DNA of 6,044 nt from Thermodesulfovibrionales bacterium (GTDB taxonomy: Bacteria; Nitrospirota; Thermodesulfovibrionia; Thermodesulfovibrionales; UBA1546), in the NCBI GenBank assembly GCA_919901705.1, contig CAKKPR010000214.1, positions 1-6,044 of the forward strand, read 5' to 3'. The position numbers and the translations under genes were made by a program. The first letter of the stretch is position 1; each line of letters opens with the position of its first letter. This document shows positions 1-5,406 of this stretch, piece after piece. The notes under the pieces were generated by a model. That model did no database searches. It was given only the letters and a program-made list of their open reading frames with translations, and was not told the DNA's origin.

Positions 1-668
1 ATCTGACGGGTAGAAAGTTCCGCAAGAGCGGTAAAGATAATCTCCGCCTCGCTCATATGGTCGCGCAGGTTCTGCGTCTGCAAGCCTTTTATTTTTTTAT
101 GCTTTTTTACCGTTACGCCAGACCACTCCTGATGAATAATATTGGTGAGAATGGCAAATTCTTCGCCTTCTTTGATTTCGTGTTCCTTCCAATAATCGGT
201 GAGCTTGTTGCGGGTTTCCTGCCCCATCATCCGCTGTTGAATCCATTTTTCACTGCGCCCGTGCTTTTGCCACGTTTCCCTTGCCCGGTCAAGCGATCTT
301 GCAGGATCGGCCATTTCCTGCATTCGTTCATAGCCGACTTTTGCCAGCCAAAGTTTAATGGGTTCAGCCTTGGGGCTTGGCACGGATTGAATCAGGCGCA
401 AAAGCGTTTCTGGATTGGCAACATCAGTAAGATACTTCTTCCCGTCGGAAGCCTCCATTTTCAGTTGGTCACATTTTGTGACGACCTCACTTCCCTCTTC
501 TTTTAATCGATTTTTCAGCGTTGTCCAATAACTTTGAGCTTTCTTATGCTCATGCTGTTCCGTTAAAACAGCAATAATGTCTACCACCGAGAAAAACCAG
601 GTTTCAGTTTCCTCATCGTACAGACGGCGGATTTTGTAATCTTCAAAAACTGCTAAATTGTTCTTCAT
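1..668 (-). CDS. Bro-N / DinD-like protein, partial (C-terminus beyond left edge)
   Basis: 222 codons are open from ATG 668 to the window edge; the stop lies outside. The first ~100 residues look like the Bro-N (phage antirepressor N-terminal) fold, with a YDEETETWFFSVVDIIAVL segment and a later KKYLTDVANPETLLRLIQSVPS segment. The following part (WLAKVGYERMQEMADPARSLDRARE, then FAILTNIIHQEWSG, KIKGLQTQNLRDHMS and AEIIFTALAEL) aligns by eye with the second half of E. coli DinD, the SOS-induced protein reported to inhibit RecA. The start is supported by AGGGGG five nt upstream (674-679) and by the ATGA overlap with the hsdM stop, which implies translational coupling. In my recollection close homologues often sit between hsdM and hsdS in type I restriction operons. 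Its role there is not established: a regulator, a damage sensor or a restriction-alleviation factor are all guesses. Family call is fairly sure, function is not. Confidence 0.85.
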   Translation of the reverse strand, partial: MKNNLAVFEDYKIRRLYDEETETWFFSVVDIIAVLTEQHEHKKAQSYWTTLKNRLKEEGSEVVTKCDQLKMEASDGKKYLTDVANPETLLRLIQSVPSPKAEPIKLWLAKVGYERMQEMADPARSLDRARETWQKHGRSEKWIQQRMMGQETRNKLTDYWKEHEIKEGEEFAILTNIIHQEWSGVTVKKHKKIKGLQTQNLRDHMSEAEIIFTALAELSTRQ

Positions 669-2119
669 AGCAACCCCCTGATCGCTTTCATAATCTCTGC
701 GCTCTCCTCATCAAGCCGCTTCATCTCGTCCATTATCTCTTTTGGATCACGCAACGCCGCTTCATCCTTTTTATGCGGGTTCTTTACCGACAGGTCATAG
801 GTGGTCTTATCCACATTGGCCACATTCACCGACCAGGAGTTTTCCGAAGCGGCCTTGGTTTTCTGTAATTTTACAAATTCCGCCAGATCGTTTTCATTCA
901 GCGGGTTGGTCTTACCGAGGTTTCTATCCAGATTGAGTTGATAAAACCAGACCTTTCTTGTTGGCGCGCCTTTTTCAAAGAATAACACAACTGTTTTAAC
1001 ACCAGCGCCAGCGAATGTGCCGCCGGGCAAATCAATCACAGTATGCAAATTACAGCTTTCCAGCAGGAGTTTACGCAGGCTGACCGATGCATTATCTGTA
1101 TTGGAAAGAAAGGTGTTTTTGATTACTACGCCAGCCCGACCACCAGCCTTCAAAATCTTGATAAAATGCTGGAGAAAAAGAAATGCGGTCTCGCCGGTTT
1201 TAATGGGGAAGTTTTGCTGTACTTCGGCGCGTTCTTTGCCGCCAAAGGGCGGATTGGCAAGAACAATGTCATAACGGTCTTTTTCCTGAATATCAGCAAG
1301 ATTTTCTGCCAGCGTGTTCGTATGCACAATATTCGGCGCTTCGATGCCGTGCAAAATCATATTCATCGTACCAATGATATAGGCGAGCGATTTCTTCTCT
1401 TTTCCATAGAAGGTTTTCTTCTGTAAGGTATCAGCGTTTTTAGTGGACAGGTTCTTACTGGTTTTTAGGTATTCAAAGGCTTCGCACAAGAAGCCCGCTG
1501 AACCGACTGCTCCATCATAGATTTTATTCCCGAGTTCCGGCGCGACGACTTTCACAATTGTTTTGATAAGCGGCCGAGGCGTGTAATACTCGCCGCCGTT
1601 TCTGCCCGCATTGCCCATGTTCTTGATCTTGTCTTCATACAAATGCGACATCTCATGCTTTTCGGCATGGGACCGGAAACGCAGTTCATCGATTAAATTG
1701 ATAACCTCGCGCAGATTATAACCACTCTGGATTCTGTTTTTAAGCTCGTTAAAGATCTCGCCAATCTTATATTCGATGGTGTCAGCGCTTTCAGCATTGG
1801 TTTTAAACTTTTTCAGGTAGGTAAACAGCTTATGGTCAACAAACTCTTTTAAATCGTCACCGGTGAGGGCCTTGTGGTGGTCAAGTTTGCCGTCTTTACC
1901 TTTAGGAACAGCCCAAACTTCCCAGCGATATTCCGGGCTAATAATACCTGCATGGGCCTTACCCGACAGCTTTGCCGCTGTTTTTTTGTCCTTTTCGAAA
2001 TCATCCAGATATTTCAGAAAGAGAATCCAAGAGGTCTGCTCCACATAATCCAGTTCACTACTGCACCCGGCATCCTTGTGGAGAATGTCATCAATATTCT
2101 TAAAGGTCTGTTCAAACAA
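665..2119 (-). CDS. hsdM: Type I restriction-modification system, N6-adenine DNA methyltransferase subunit M
   Basis: 484 residues from TTG 2119, a normal length for HsdM. HsdM makes N6-methyladenine using S-adenosylmethionine, in a complex with the specificity subunit HsdS, and also forms part of the HsdR-containing nuclease. An N-terminal helical HsdM_N domain (FEQTFKNIDDIL, DYVEQTSWILFLKYLDD) covers about residues 1-145. The N6_Mtase domain follows: GEYYTPRPL at about 176-184, SAM-binding motif I DGAVGSAGFL at 202-211, and catalytic motif IV NPPF at 289-292. All key residues are present, so it looks active. Start: TTG 2119 has AGGAG eight nt upstream (2128-2132) and gives a protein beginning at the usual FEQTFKN. 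An in-frame ATG at 2173 would add 18 unusual Cys-rich residues and lacks a good ribosome site. The codon where homologues have their Met (before TLFEQ) is ATA here. It is the first visible gene of the operon, and its stop overlaps the next start by 4 nt. Confidence 0.95.
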   Translation of the reverse strand: MFEQTFKNIDDILHKDAGCSSELDYVEQTSWILFLKYLDDFEKDKKTAAKLSGKAHAGIISPEYRWEVWAVPKGKDGKLDHHKALTGDDLKEFVDHKLFTYLKKFKTNAESADTIEYKIGEIFNELKNRIQSGYNLREVINLIDELRFRSHAEKHEMSHLYEDKIKNMGNAGRNGGEYYTPRPLIKTIVKVVAPELGNKIYDGAVGSAGFLCEAFEYLKTSKNLSTKNADTLQKKTFYGKEKKSLAYIIGTMNMILHGIEAPNIVHTNTLAENLADIQEKDRYDIVLANPPFGGKERAEVQQNFPIKTGETAFLFLQHFIKILKAGGRAGVVIKNTFLSNTDNASVSLRKLLLESCNLHTVIDLPGGTFAGAGVKTVVLFFEKGAPTRKVWFYQLNLDRNLGKTNPLNENDLAEFVKLQKTKAASENSWSVNVANVDKTTYDLSVKNPHKKDEAALRDPKEIMDEMKRLDEESAEIMKAIRGLL

Positions 2120-2127
2120 GGTTATTT

Positions 2128-2132
2128 CTCCT
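2128..2132 (-). promoter_or_regulatory. Ribosome binding site deciding the TTG start of hsdM
   Basis: On the minus strand AGGAG is followed by the 8-nt spacer AAATAACC and TTG (2117-2119). This spacing is near optimal. It supports the TTG over the upstream ATG at 2171-2173, and over ATA at 2123-2125, which would be only 2 nt from the Shine-Dalgarno. Confidence 0.6.
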
Positions 2133-2231
2133 GGGGGGAATTTATAACTAATTACTGAGCATGAACAACACATTCCATATTTCTCATACTCTTCTTAACT
2201 GCAACAGTTCCCTCTCTCAAAACCTGCCAGC

Positions 2232-2261
2232 ATTATAAGCAAAAAAAGTGCAATAACGCAA
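2232..2261 (-). promoter_or_regulatory. Candidate sigma70-type promoter for the hsd operon
   Basis: On the minus strand TTGCGT (2256-2261) is followed, after 18 nt, by a perfect TATAAT (2232-2237). The spacer holds a run of seven T. Transcription would start near 2225, giving a leader of about 105 nt before TTG 2119. The -10 match is exact; the -35 matches only in TTG. A second weaker candidate, TTGTTC-16-TATAAA (2141-2168), sits too close to the ribosome site to be attractive. Confidence 0.45.
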
Positions 2262-2269
2262 TAGAGCAG

Positions 2270-2283
2270 CTCGCCCCGGCGAG
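2270..2283. repeat. GC-rich hairpin CTCGCC/GGCGAG, copy 1
   Basis: CTCGCC-CC-GGCGAG is perfectly self-complementary in its 6-nt arms, so in practice a 5-bp stem with a 4-nt loop. It is followed by GTC and, a little later, by GTGAAAGCAA. The same arms, the following GTC and the same GTGAAAGCAA occur at 5115-5160, which suggests a degraded dispersed intergenic element rather than a terminator. Confidence 0.5.
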
Positions 2284-2316
2284 TCACTTCGTGAAAGCAA
2301 GCAAGCGGGCCGTTTA

Positions 2317-2334
2317 ATGTGTATTTCTACACAT
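2317..2334. promoter_or_regulatory. Perfect inverted repeat ATGTGTA-TTTC-TACACAT
   Basis: Seven-bp arms flank a 4-nt centre; on the minus strand an RNA copy would have a GAAA tetraloop. It lies about 55 bp upstream of the candidate hsdM -35 and about 100 bp downstream of the PilZ stop. It could be an operator for the hsd operon or an RNA hairpin ending the upstream transcript. No T-run follows the stem on either strand. Confidence 0.4.
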
Positions 2335-2435
2335 ACTCCGCAATCACAGCCATAACAAGAACTTGCGGACTTCACCTTCCAGTCCTAAACTCCTATATAT
2401 CCCTAAAGAAATGACCCCCCTTAAGAAGAGAGCTT

Positions 2436-2837
2436 TCAATCAACCGGCATTCGCTTAAAGAAGATTATTTTTTCCAGCTCAACTATTCTCCAGAAGTGTC
2501 CGTATAACAAGGGCTGCGCTGCAGGATTTATTTCCTCATCGAATAGAACACCGACATAATAAAGGCTGCCCAGCTTTGACGAGTGTATTATCTTCCCTTC
2601 TATGGTGTCTTTTTCAAGCCCTTTTATCCCGATAAAAGAGAGATCTACGGATACAGGCGTTCCATCCGGAATCGAGACATATGAATAGACCCCTAATCCC
2701 GACTTGGAGATATTTGCAACCAAGGTATCGATTGAAGAGTTATTTTCATCCTTGATTTTTATGTCAGCCGTTGCAGAAATCGGATATCTTTGATGTTCGC
2801 GGTTGGTCTGAGACTCGTCCTCATACTGAACTATCAT
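2436..2837 (-). CDS. Single-domain PilZ protein (probable c-di-GMP receptor)
   Basis: 133 residues making up one PilZ domain plus a short C-terminal extension. Both c-di-GMP-binding signatures are present: RxxxR as REHQR at residues 13-17 and (D/N)xSxxG as NISKSG at 42-47. The expected beta-barrel strands follow, including GKIIHSS and YYVGVLFDEE at about 94-102. There is no signal peptide or membrane segment, so it should be cytosolic and act by binding a partner once loaded with c-di-GMP. The output (motility, exopolysaccharide or other) cannot be read from the sequence. The ATG is not preceded by a clear Shine-Dalgarno (the sequence before it is AATATCCTT), but no better in-frame start exists and the RxxxR motif needs nearly the whole N-terminus. 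It lies 72 bp downstream of the two-TM gene, so it could be in the rng transcript or have its own promoter. Confidence 0.85.
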   Translation of the reverse strand: MIVQYEDESQTNREHQRYPISATADIKIKDENNSSIDTLVANISKSGLGVYSYVSIPDGTPVSVDLSFIGIKGLEKDTIEGKIIHSSKLGSLYYVGVLFDEEINPAAQPLLYGHFWRIVELEKIIFFKRMPVD

Positions 2838-2865
2838 AAGGATATTACATCAAATCTGAAAAGAA

Positions 2866-2897
2866 AAAGCAACAAAGCATAAATACAAAACTCAAAA
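2866..2897 (+). repeat. Dispersed 32-nt intergenic repeat, copy A
   Basis: This A-rich segment, starting AAAGCAACA and ending TCAAAA, matches 5155-5186 at 28 of 32 positions without gaps and in the same orientation. It lies in the 72-bp gap between the two-TM gene and the PilZ gene. A-rich composition lowers the significance, but the AAAGCAACA and AGCATAA blocks are shared exactly. Confidence 0.5.
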
Positions 2898-2909
2898 ACT
2901 ACTTCAAGC

Positions 2910-3338
2910 CTAACTCCCGGCCCGGTTATTTTCATCATGGGCATCAGATTTTAAGGCGAATAGTGAGATTCTGGCAGCAAAGAAAAACCCAAGGGATATT
3001 AAGATGGCAATGCAGGCCACTGTGAATGCGAGTGATTTTCCATGCCATAACCCGATAAACCAACGACTGAATTCATCCGCAAACACAGCCGCATTTCCAC
3101 CAATGAGTTTTAAATCATGTACATACTTTTTGGAATTTTCAGGCGTAACGAGATAAGCATCTCCACCTACTATTTCATAACCCAACACGCTTTTAGAATC
3201 ATCCCCGGCCGTCAGATAAATCCAGATGGAGCTGCTCAGGCCAACCAGCAGGATAATAGCGCTGATGAGGTAAAGACGTTTTTGCAGATTCGTTGTTTTC
3301 CACTTCATTTTGCAAGCATCATCCGCTGATTTCTTCAT
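2910..3338 (-). CDS. Small two-transmembrane protein of unknown function
   Basis: 142 residues. A short basic N-terminus (KKSADDACKMKWKTTNLQKR) is followed by a first hydrophobic segment at about 22-44, then a 55-residue polar domain and a second hydrophobic segment at about 102-122 with a short charged tail. By the positive-inside rule the middle domain (containing VLGYEIVGGDAY, SKKYVHDLKLIGG, ADEFSRWFIGLWHGKS) faces the periplasm. I do not recognise a named domain, though the middle block looks conserved-protein-like rather than random. Start: ATG 3338 has GGAAG about ten nt upstream and overlaps the rng stop by 20 nt. The frame stays open upstream to ATG 3494, but that part is an Arg/Lys-rich readthrough of the rng tail in another frame. 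An ATG at 3308 is possible but has no good ribosome site. The overlap implies co-transcription with rng. Confidence 0.75.
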   Translation of the reverse strand: MKKSADDACKMKWKTTNLQKRLYLISAIILLVGLSSSIWIYLTAGDDSKSVLGYEIVGGDAYLVTPENSKKYVHDLKLIGGNAAVFADEFSRWFIGLWHGKSLAFTVACIAILISLGFFFAARISLFALKSDAHDENNRAGS

Positions 3339-4959
3339 GACTTTTTTTCTTCCTGCGCCTTCTTCTTTTTCTTCTCTGCCCGCCTTGCCCTTCCGGCATG
3401 ACCTGTCCTGATGACGCCGCCTCTGAACCCTGCATGACGCCCTCCTGGGGGACGATGCCTGCCTCTTGCACAACCCCGGTCTTTTTCTCGACAACCTTAA
3501 GCAGGAACCGCCCTGACAGGCTATTGTCCGCGCGAAGCGTAACAGGGACGCCGAAGTCCTTCTCTATCCTCAGCAGGTCTTCTCTCCTCGTGTTGATGAG
3601 ATAGTTCATGCTTTCGACAGGCATGTCGCACGCAATGGAATCACAGTCTCCCCTGGCAGCGCGCGCCTGGATATTCTTCAGCGCGGCTATCGCGACCGAT
3701 TCATCCGATTTTATGCCCCCTGTGCCCCCGCAGGTTTCGCACGGGCGGCTCACGGCCTGGGCAAACGCAGGGCGCAGGCGCTCGCGCGTCATCTCAATAA
3801 GGCCGAATTTAGATATCCCTGTCAGCTCGAAATGAGCCTTGTCAGCGCTCATCGCCTCTTTCAGCCTGTTCTCCACTTCCAGCCGGTTCTTTGATGACTC
3901 CATGTCAATAAAATCGATTACGATAAGACCGCCGATGTCTCTGAGCCTGAGATGGCGCGCTATCTCATCCGCCGCCTCAAGGTTGGTCCTGAGAGCGGTC
4001 CCTTCGATATGCTCTTCTTTCCTGCTTCTGCCGGAGTTGACGTCGATTGCGGTGAGCGCCTCGGTCTTGTCCATCACAAAGTAGCCCTTTGAAGGAAGGT
4101 GGACGTATCGCTCGCTGAGACCTGCTATCTGTCCTTCAAGATCGTGGAGGTAAAATATCGGTTTCTTCTCGCTGTAGAGGCGGATGCTCGTTTTCAGCCA
4201 TGGCGCTGCCTTACGCAGGAAATCCTTTGTCATTTTAAACGTAGCGGGGTCGTCAATGAGCACCTCGCTCACGTCTGAAGTGAGGTAGTCCCTGACCGTG
4301 CGGAGCGCGATATCGTGCTCCCTGTATATAAGCGCAGGCGCAGGGGCCTGCTTTGCCTCGGACTGTATCCTGCCCCAGAGCTTTGTCAGATACTTGAGGT
4401 CGTTGTTCAACTCCTCGCCTGTCAGGTCGCTGCAGGCGGTGCGGAGTATGAACCCCGTATGCTTCGGAAGCTTCAGAGATTTAAATATCTCCTTTAGCCT
4501 CTCGCGGTCCTCGAGCGCTTCTATCTTTCTTGAAATGCCGACCCGTTCCTGCCCCGGCAGCATAACTATGTACCTTCCCGGAAGCGAGATAAAAGTGGTC
4601 AGGCTCGCACCCTTTGTGTCACGTGCGTCCTTCTCGACCTGCACAACAATCTCCTGCCCCTTTTCAATAACATCCTGTATCCGAGCCCTCTGCCGCCCTT
4701 CCCTTTTCTCCTTGAAGTATTCACGGCTTATCTCCCTGAACTGAAGGAAGCCGTGTTTCTTCTGGCCGAAATCTACAAAGGCCGCCTGGAGGCCCGGCTC
4801 AATCCTAATAACAATACCCTTATAAATATTCCCCTTGAGATGCTCCCTCTCCGATAGTTCCACGTAGAAATCAACAAGGGTGTCCCCCTCTACAATCGCG
4901 ACCCTTTTTTCTTCCGGGTAGATTGCGTTTATCAGTATCCGCTTATGCCTGCTCTCCAT
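3319..4959 (-). CDS. rng: Ribonuclease G/E-type endoribonuclease
   Basis: 546 residues. This family cuts single-stranded, AU-rich RNA and acts in 16S rRNA 5'-end maturation and mRNA decay. An S1 RNA-binding domain spans about 38-124 (GNIYKGIVIRIEPGLQAAFVDFG). RT at 173-174 fits the 5'-monophosphate sensor, and the DNase I-like catalytic region carries the Mg-binding aspartates D306 (AIDVNSG) and D349 (IVIDFIDM), matching E. coli RNase E D303 and D346. The zinc-link cysteines are C407 and C410 (CETCGGTGG), followed by a small domain to about 490. It is longer than E. coli RNase G (489 aa) through a tail of low complexity ending in RRKRRRRRKKK at 529-539, a likely extra RNA- or ribosome-binding patch. 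It lacks the long RNase E scaffold. ATG 4959 has AGGAG six nt upstream. The gene leads a unit with the overlapping two-TM gene and is divergent from the PilZ-DUF4388 gene. Confidence 0.95.
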   Translation of the reverse strand: MESRHKRILINAIYPEEKRVAIVEGDTLVDFYVELSEREHLKGNIYKGIVIRIEPGLQAAFVDFGQKKHGFLQFREISREYFKEKREGRQRARIQDVIEKGQEIVVQVEKDARDTKGASLTTFISLPGRYIVMLPGQERVGISRKIEALEDRERLKEIFKSLKLPKHTGFILRTACSDLTGEELNNDLKYLTKLWGRIQSEAKQAPAPALIYREHDIALRTVRDYLTSDVSEVLIDDPATFKMTKDFLRKAAPWLKTSIRLYSEKKPIFYLHDLEGQIAGLSERYVHLPSKGYFVMDKTEALTAIDVNSGRSRKEEHIEGTALRTNLEAADEIARHLRLRDIGGLIVIDFIDMESSKNRLEVENRLKEAMSADKAHFELTGISKFGLIEMTRERLRPAFAQAVSRPCETCGGTGGIKSDESVAIAALKNIQARAARGDCDSIACDMPVESMNYLINTRREDLLRIEKDFGVPVTLRADNSLSGRFLLKVVEKKTGVVQEAGIVPQEGVMQGSEAASSGQVMPEGQGGQRRKRRRRRKKKSHEEISG

Positions 4960-4999
4960 ATGTCTCTCCTGAATTCTGTCCTGAATTTACTGGTCACCA

Positions 5000-5027
5000 A
5001 GTATTTTTTCTCCCCTCATATTGTCCA
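5000..5027 (-). promoter_or_regulatory. Candidate promoter for rng
   Basis: On the minus strand TGGACA (5022-5027) is separated by 16 nt from AATACT (5000-5005). The -35 differs from TTGACA at one base; the -10 matches TATAAT at four of six. Transcription from about 4993 would give a leader of about 33 nt containing the AGGAG. Unproven; the -10 is only fair. Confidence 0.3.
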
Positions 5028-5114
5028 CTAACCATGAACCTAAATCAAGTCCGGGCTGATTCAAAGCTCAAAGCGCGGAAGAGCGGAAGCCTTAACTGCG
5101 AGGATTCGAGGGTT

Positions 5115-5129
5115 CTCGCCTCAGGCGAG
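5115..5129. repeat. GC-rich hairpin CTCGCC/GGCGAG, copy 2
   Basis: CTCGCC-TCA-GGCGAG is a perfect 6-bp stem with a 3-nt loop. It is followed by GTC and, about 20 nt later, by GTGAAAGCAA at 5152-5161, as near 2270-2300. The shared order suggests that both places hold remnants of one element. Confidence 0.5.
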
Positions 5130-5154
5130 TCGCCAAGGAGACAAGGGTCAAGTG

Positions 5155-5186
5155 AAAGCAACAGAGCATAAGTTCAAAAGTCAAAA
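5155..5186 (+). repeat. Dispersed 32-nt intergenic repeat, copy B
   Basis: Matches 2866-2897 at 28 of 32 positions, ungapped. It directly follows the region with hairpin copy 2 and lies about 30 bp left of the MITE target site. In both places it lies in an intergenic gap upstream of a minus-strand gene, though the distances differ (about 30 bp from the PilZ start, about 195 bp from the rng start). Confidence 0.5.
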
Positions 5187-5222
5187 GTGCAGAAGGGCGA
5201 ATACATCTAAGGGGCATCCTGG

Positions 5223-5361
5223 CCGAAAAATAGACATAGAACTATAAACGCTTGAATTACCTGTCATTGCGAGAACCCGAAGGGTTCGTGGCAATCTCAT
5301 CGCAAAAAGCGAGATTGCTTCGTTTCACTCGCAATGACAACTTTCTATGTCTATTTTTCGG
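5223..5361. mobile_element. 139-bp MITE-like element with perfect 19-bp TIRs and 6-bp target duplication
   Basis: The ends are CCGAAAAATAGACATAGAA (5223-5241) and its exact reverse complement (5343-5361). TCCTGG occurs immediately outside both ends (5217-5222 and 5362-5367), as expected for a 6-bp target-site duplication. The element is far too short to encode a transposase, so it must be moved in trans by an enzyme encoded elsewhere. The interior is almost filled by a second palindrome (5262-5339), placed off-centre: 20 bp separate it from the left TIR and 3 bp from the right TIR. Perfect TIRs and an intact duplication suggest recent insertion. I cannot assign the parent IS family. Confidence 0.8.
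5262..5339. repeat. TGTCATTGCGAG-type palindromic repeat nested in the MITE
   Basis: The arms TGTCATTGCGAG (5262-5273) and CTCGCAATGACA (5328-5339) are perfect 12-bp inverted repeats. Between them are a GAACCC-GAA-GGGTTC hairpin (5273-5287) and a larger stem from GCAATCT (5291-5297) and AGATTGC (5312-5318), with CGC/GCG pairing inside. The repeat resembles a palindromic family I have seen in genomes of several uncultured bacterial groups; this is from memory and not checked. Confidence 0.75.
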
Positions 5362-5376
5362 TCCTGGACCGGCGGT

Positions 5377-5385
5377 TGATATACA
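5377..5385 (+). promoter_or_regulatory. Candidate extended -10 for the PilZ-DUF4388 gene
   Basis: TGATATACA fits an extended -10 (TGnTATAnn). It lies 10 bp right of the MITE target duplication, so any -35 contacts would fall at or beside the MITE right end (5354-5362). Start would be near 5392, leaving a 15-nt leader with AAGGGG. An alternative TTGATA-18-TAAAAT (5377-5406) would begin transcription after the ATG at 5407. Both are weak. Confidence 0.25.
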
Positions 5386-5406
5386 AGGGGGAGAAGGGGT
5401 AAAATA

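Larger units (their letters stand above)
2120..2435. other. Intergenic region between the PilZ gene and hsdM
   Basis: These 316 bp hold no convincing gene. They carry the hsdM leader and candidate promoter, a CTCGCC/GGCGAG hairpin at 2270-2283 followed by a small TCAC-TTC-GTGA hairpin at 2284-2294, and a perfect 7-bp palindrome at 2317-2334. The stretch after the PilZ stop (2340-2435) shows only a weak GGACT/AGTCC stem and no stem plus T-run, so no canonical terminator was found for the rng-PilZ unit. Confidence 0.7.
4960..5406. other. Divergent intergenic region with repeats and a mobile element
   Basis: These 447 bp lie between the divergent rng and PilZ-DUF4388 genes and contain no credible gene; open frames here cross inverted repeats and have no family features. 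From left to right it holds the rng leader and candidate promoter, a stretch at 5040-5110 in which I see no feature, the CTCGCC/GGCGAG hairpin, copy B of the 32-nt repeat, the 139-bp MITE, and the short leader of the plus-strand gene. Confidence 0.8.

Noticed and set aside
57..506. 149-residue open frame on the plus strand
   Set aside because: It is antisense to the Bro-N/DinD-like gene, whose translation matches a known family throughout; the plus-strand product has no recognisable features.
1017..1426. Two overlapping plus-strand open frames of 85 and 127 residues
   Set aside because: They lie opposite the catalytic domain of hsdM, with no family features.
2232..2283. Rho-independent terminator formed by the GC hairpin and the T7 run on the minus strand
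   Set aside because: The T-run is over 20 nt from the stem and sits inside the spacer of a better promoter candidate.
3339..3494. N-terminal extension of the two-TM gene back to ATG 3494
   Set aside because: These 52 codons are the rng tail read in another frame; the composition follows from the Arg/Lys-coding DNA, and ATG 3338 has a ribosome site.
4298..4744. 148-residue open frame on the plus strand inside rng
   Set aside because: Antisense shadow of the well-supported RNase gene; Ser-rich composition is typical of such shadows.
4923..5171. 82-residue plus-strand open frame
   Set aside because: It begins antisense to the rng start and continues through repeat-rich intergenic DNA with no protein family features.
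5217..5367. CRISPR repeat or tRNA in the inverted-repeat region
   Set aside because: There is a single nested palindrome rather than regularly spaced direct repeats, and no cloverleaf or T-loop sequence is present.
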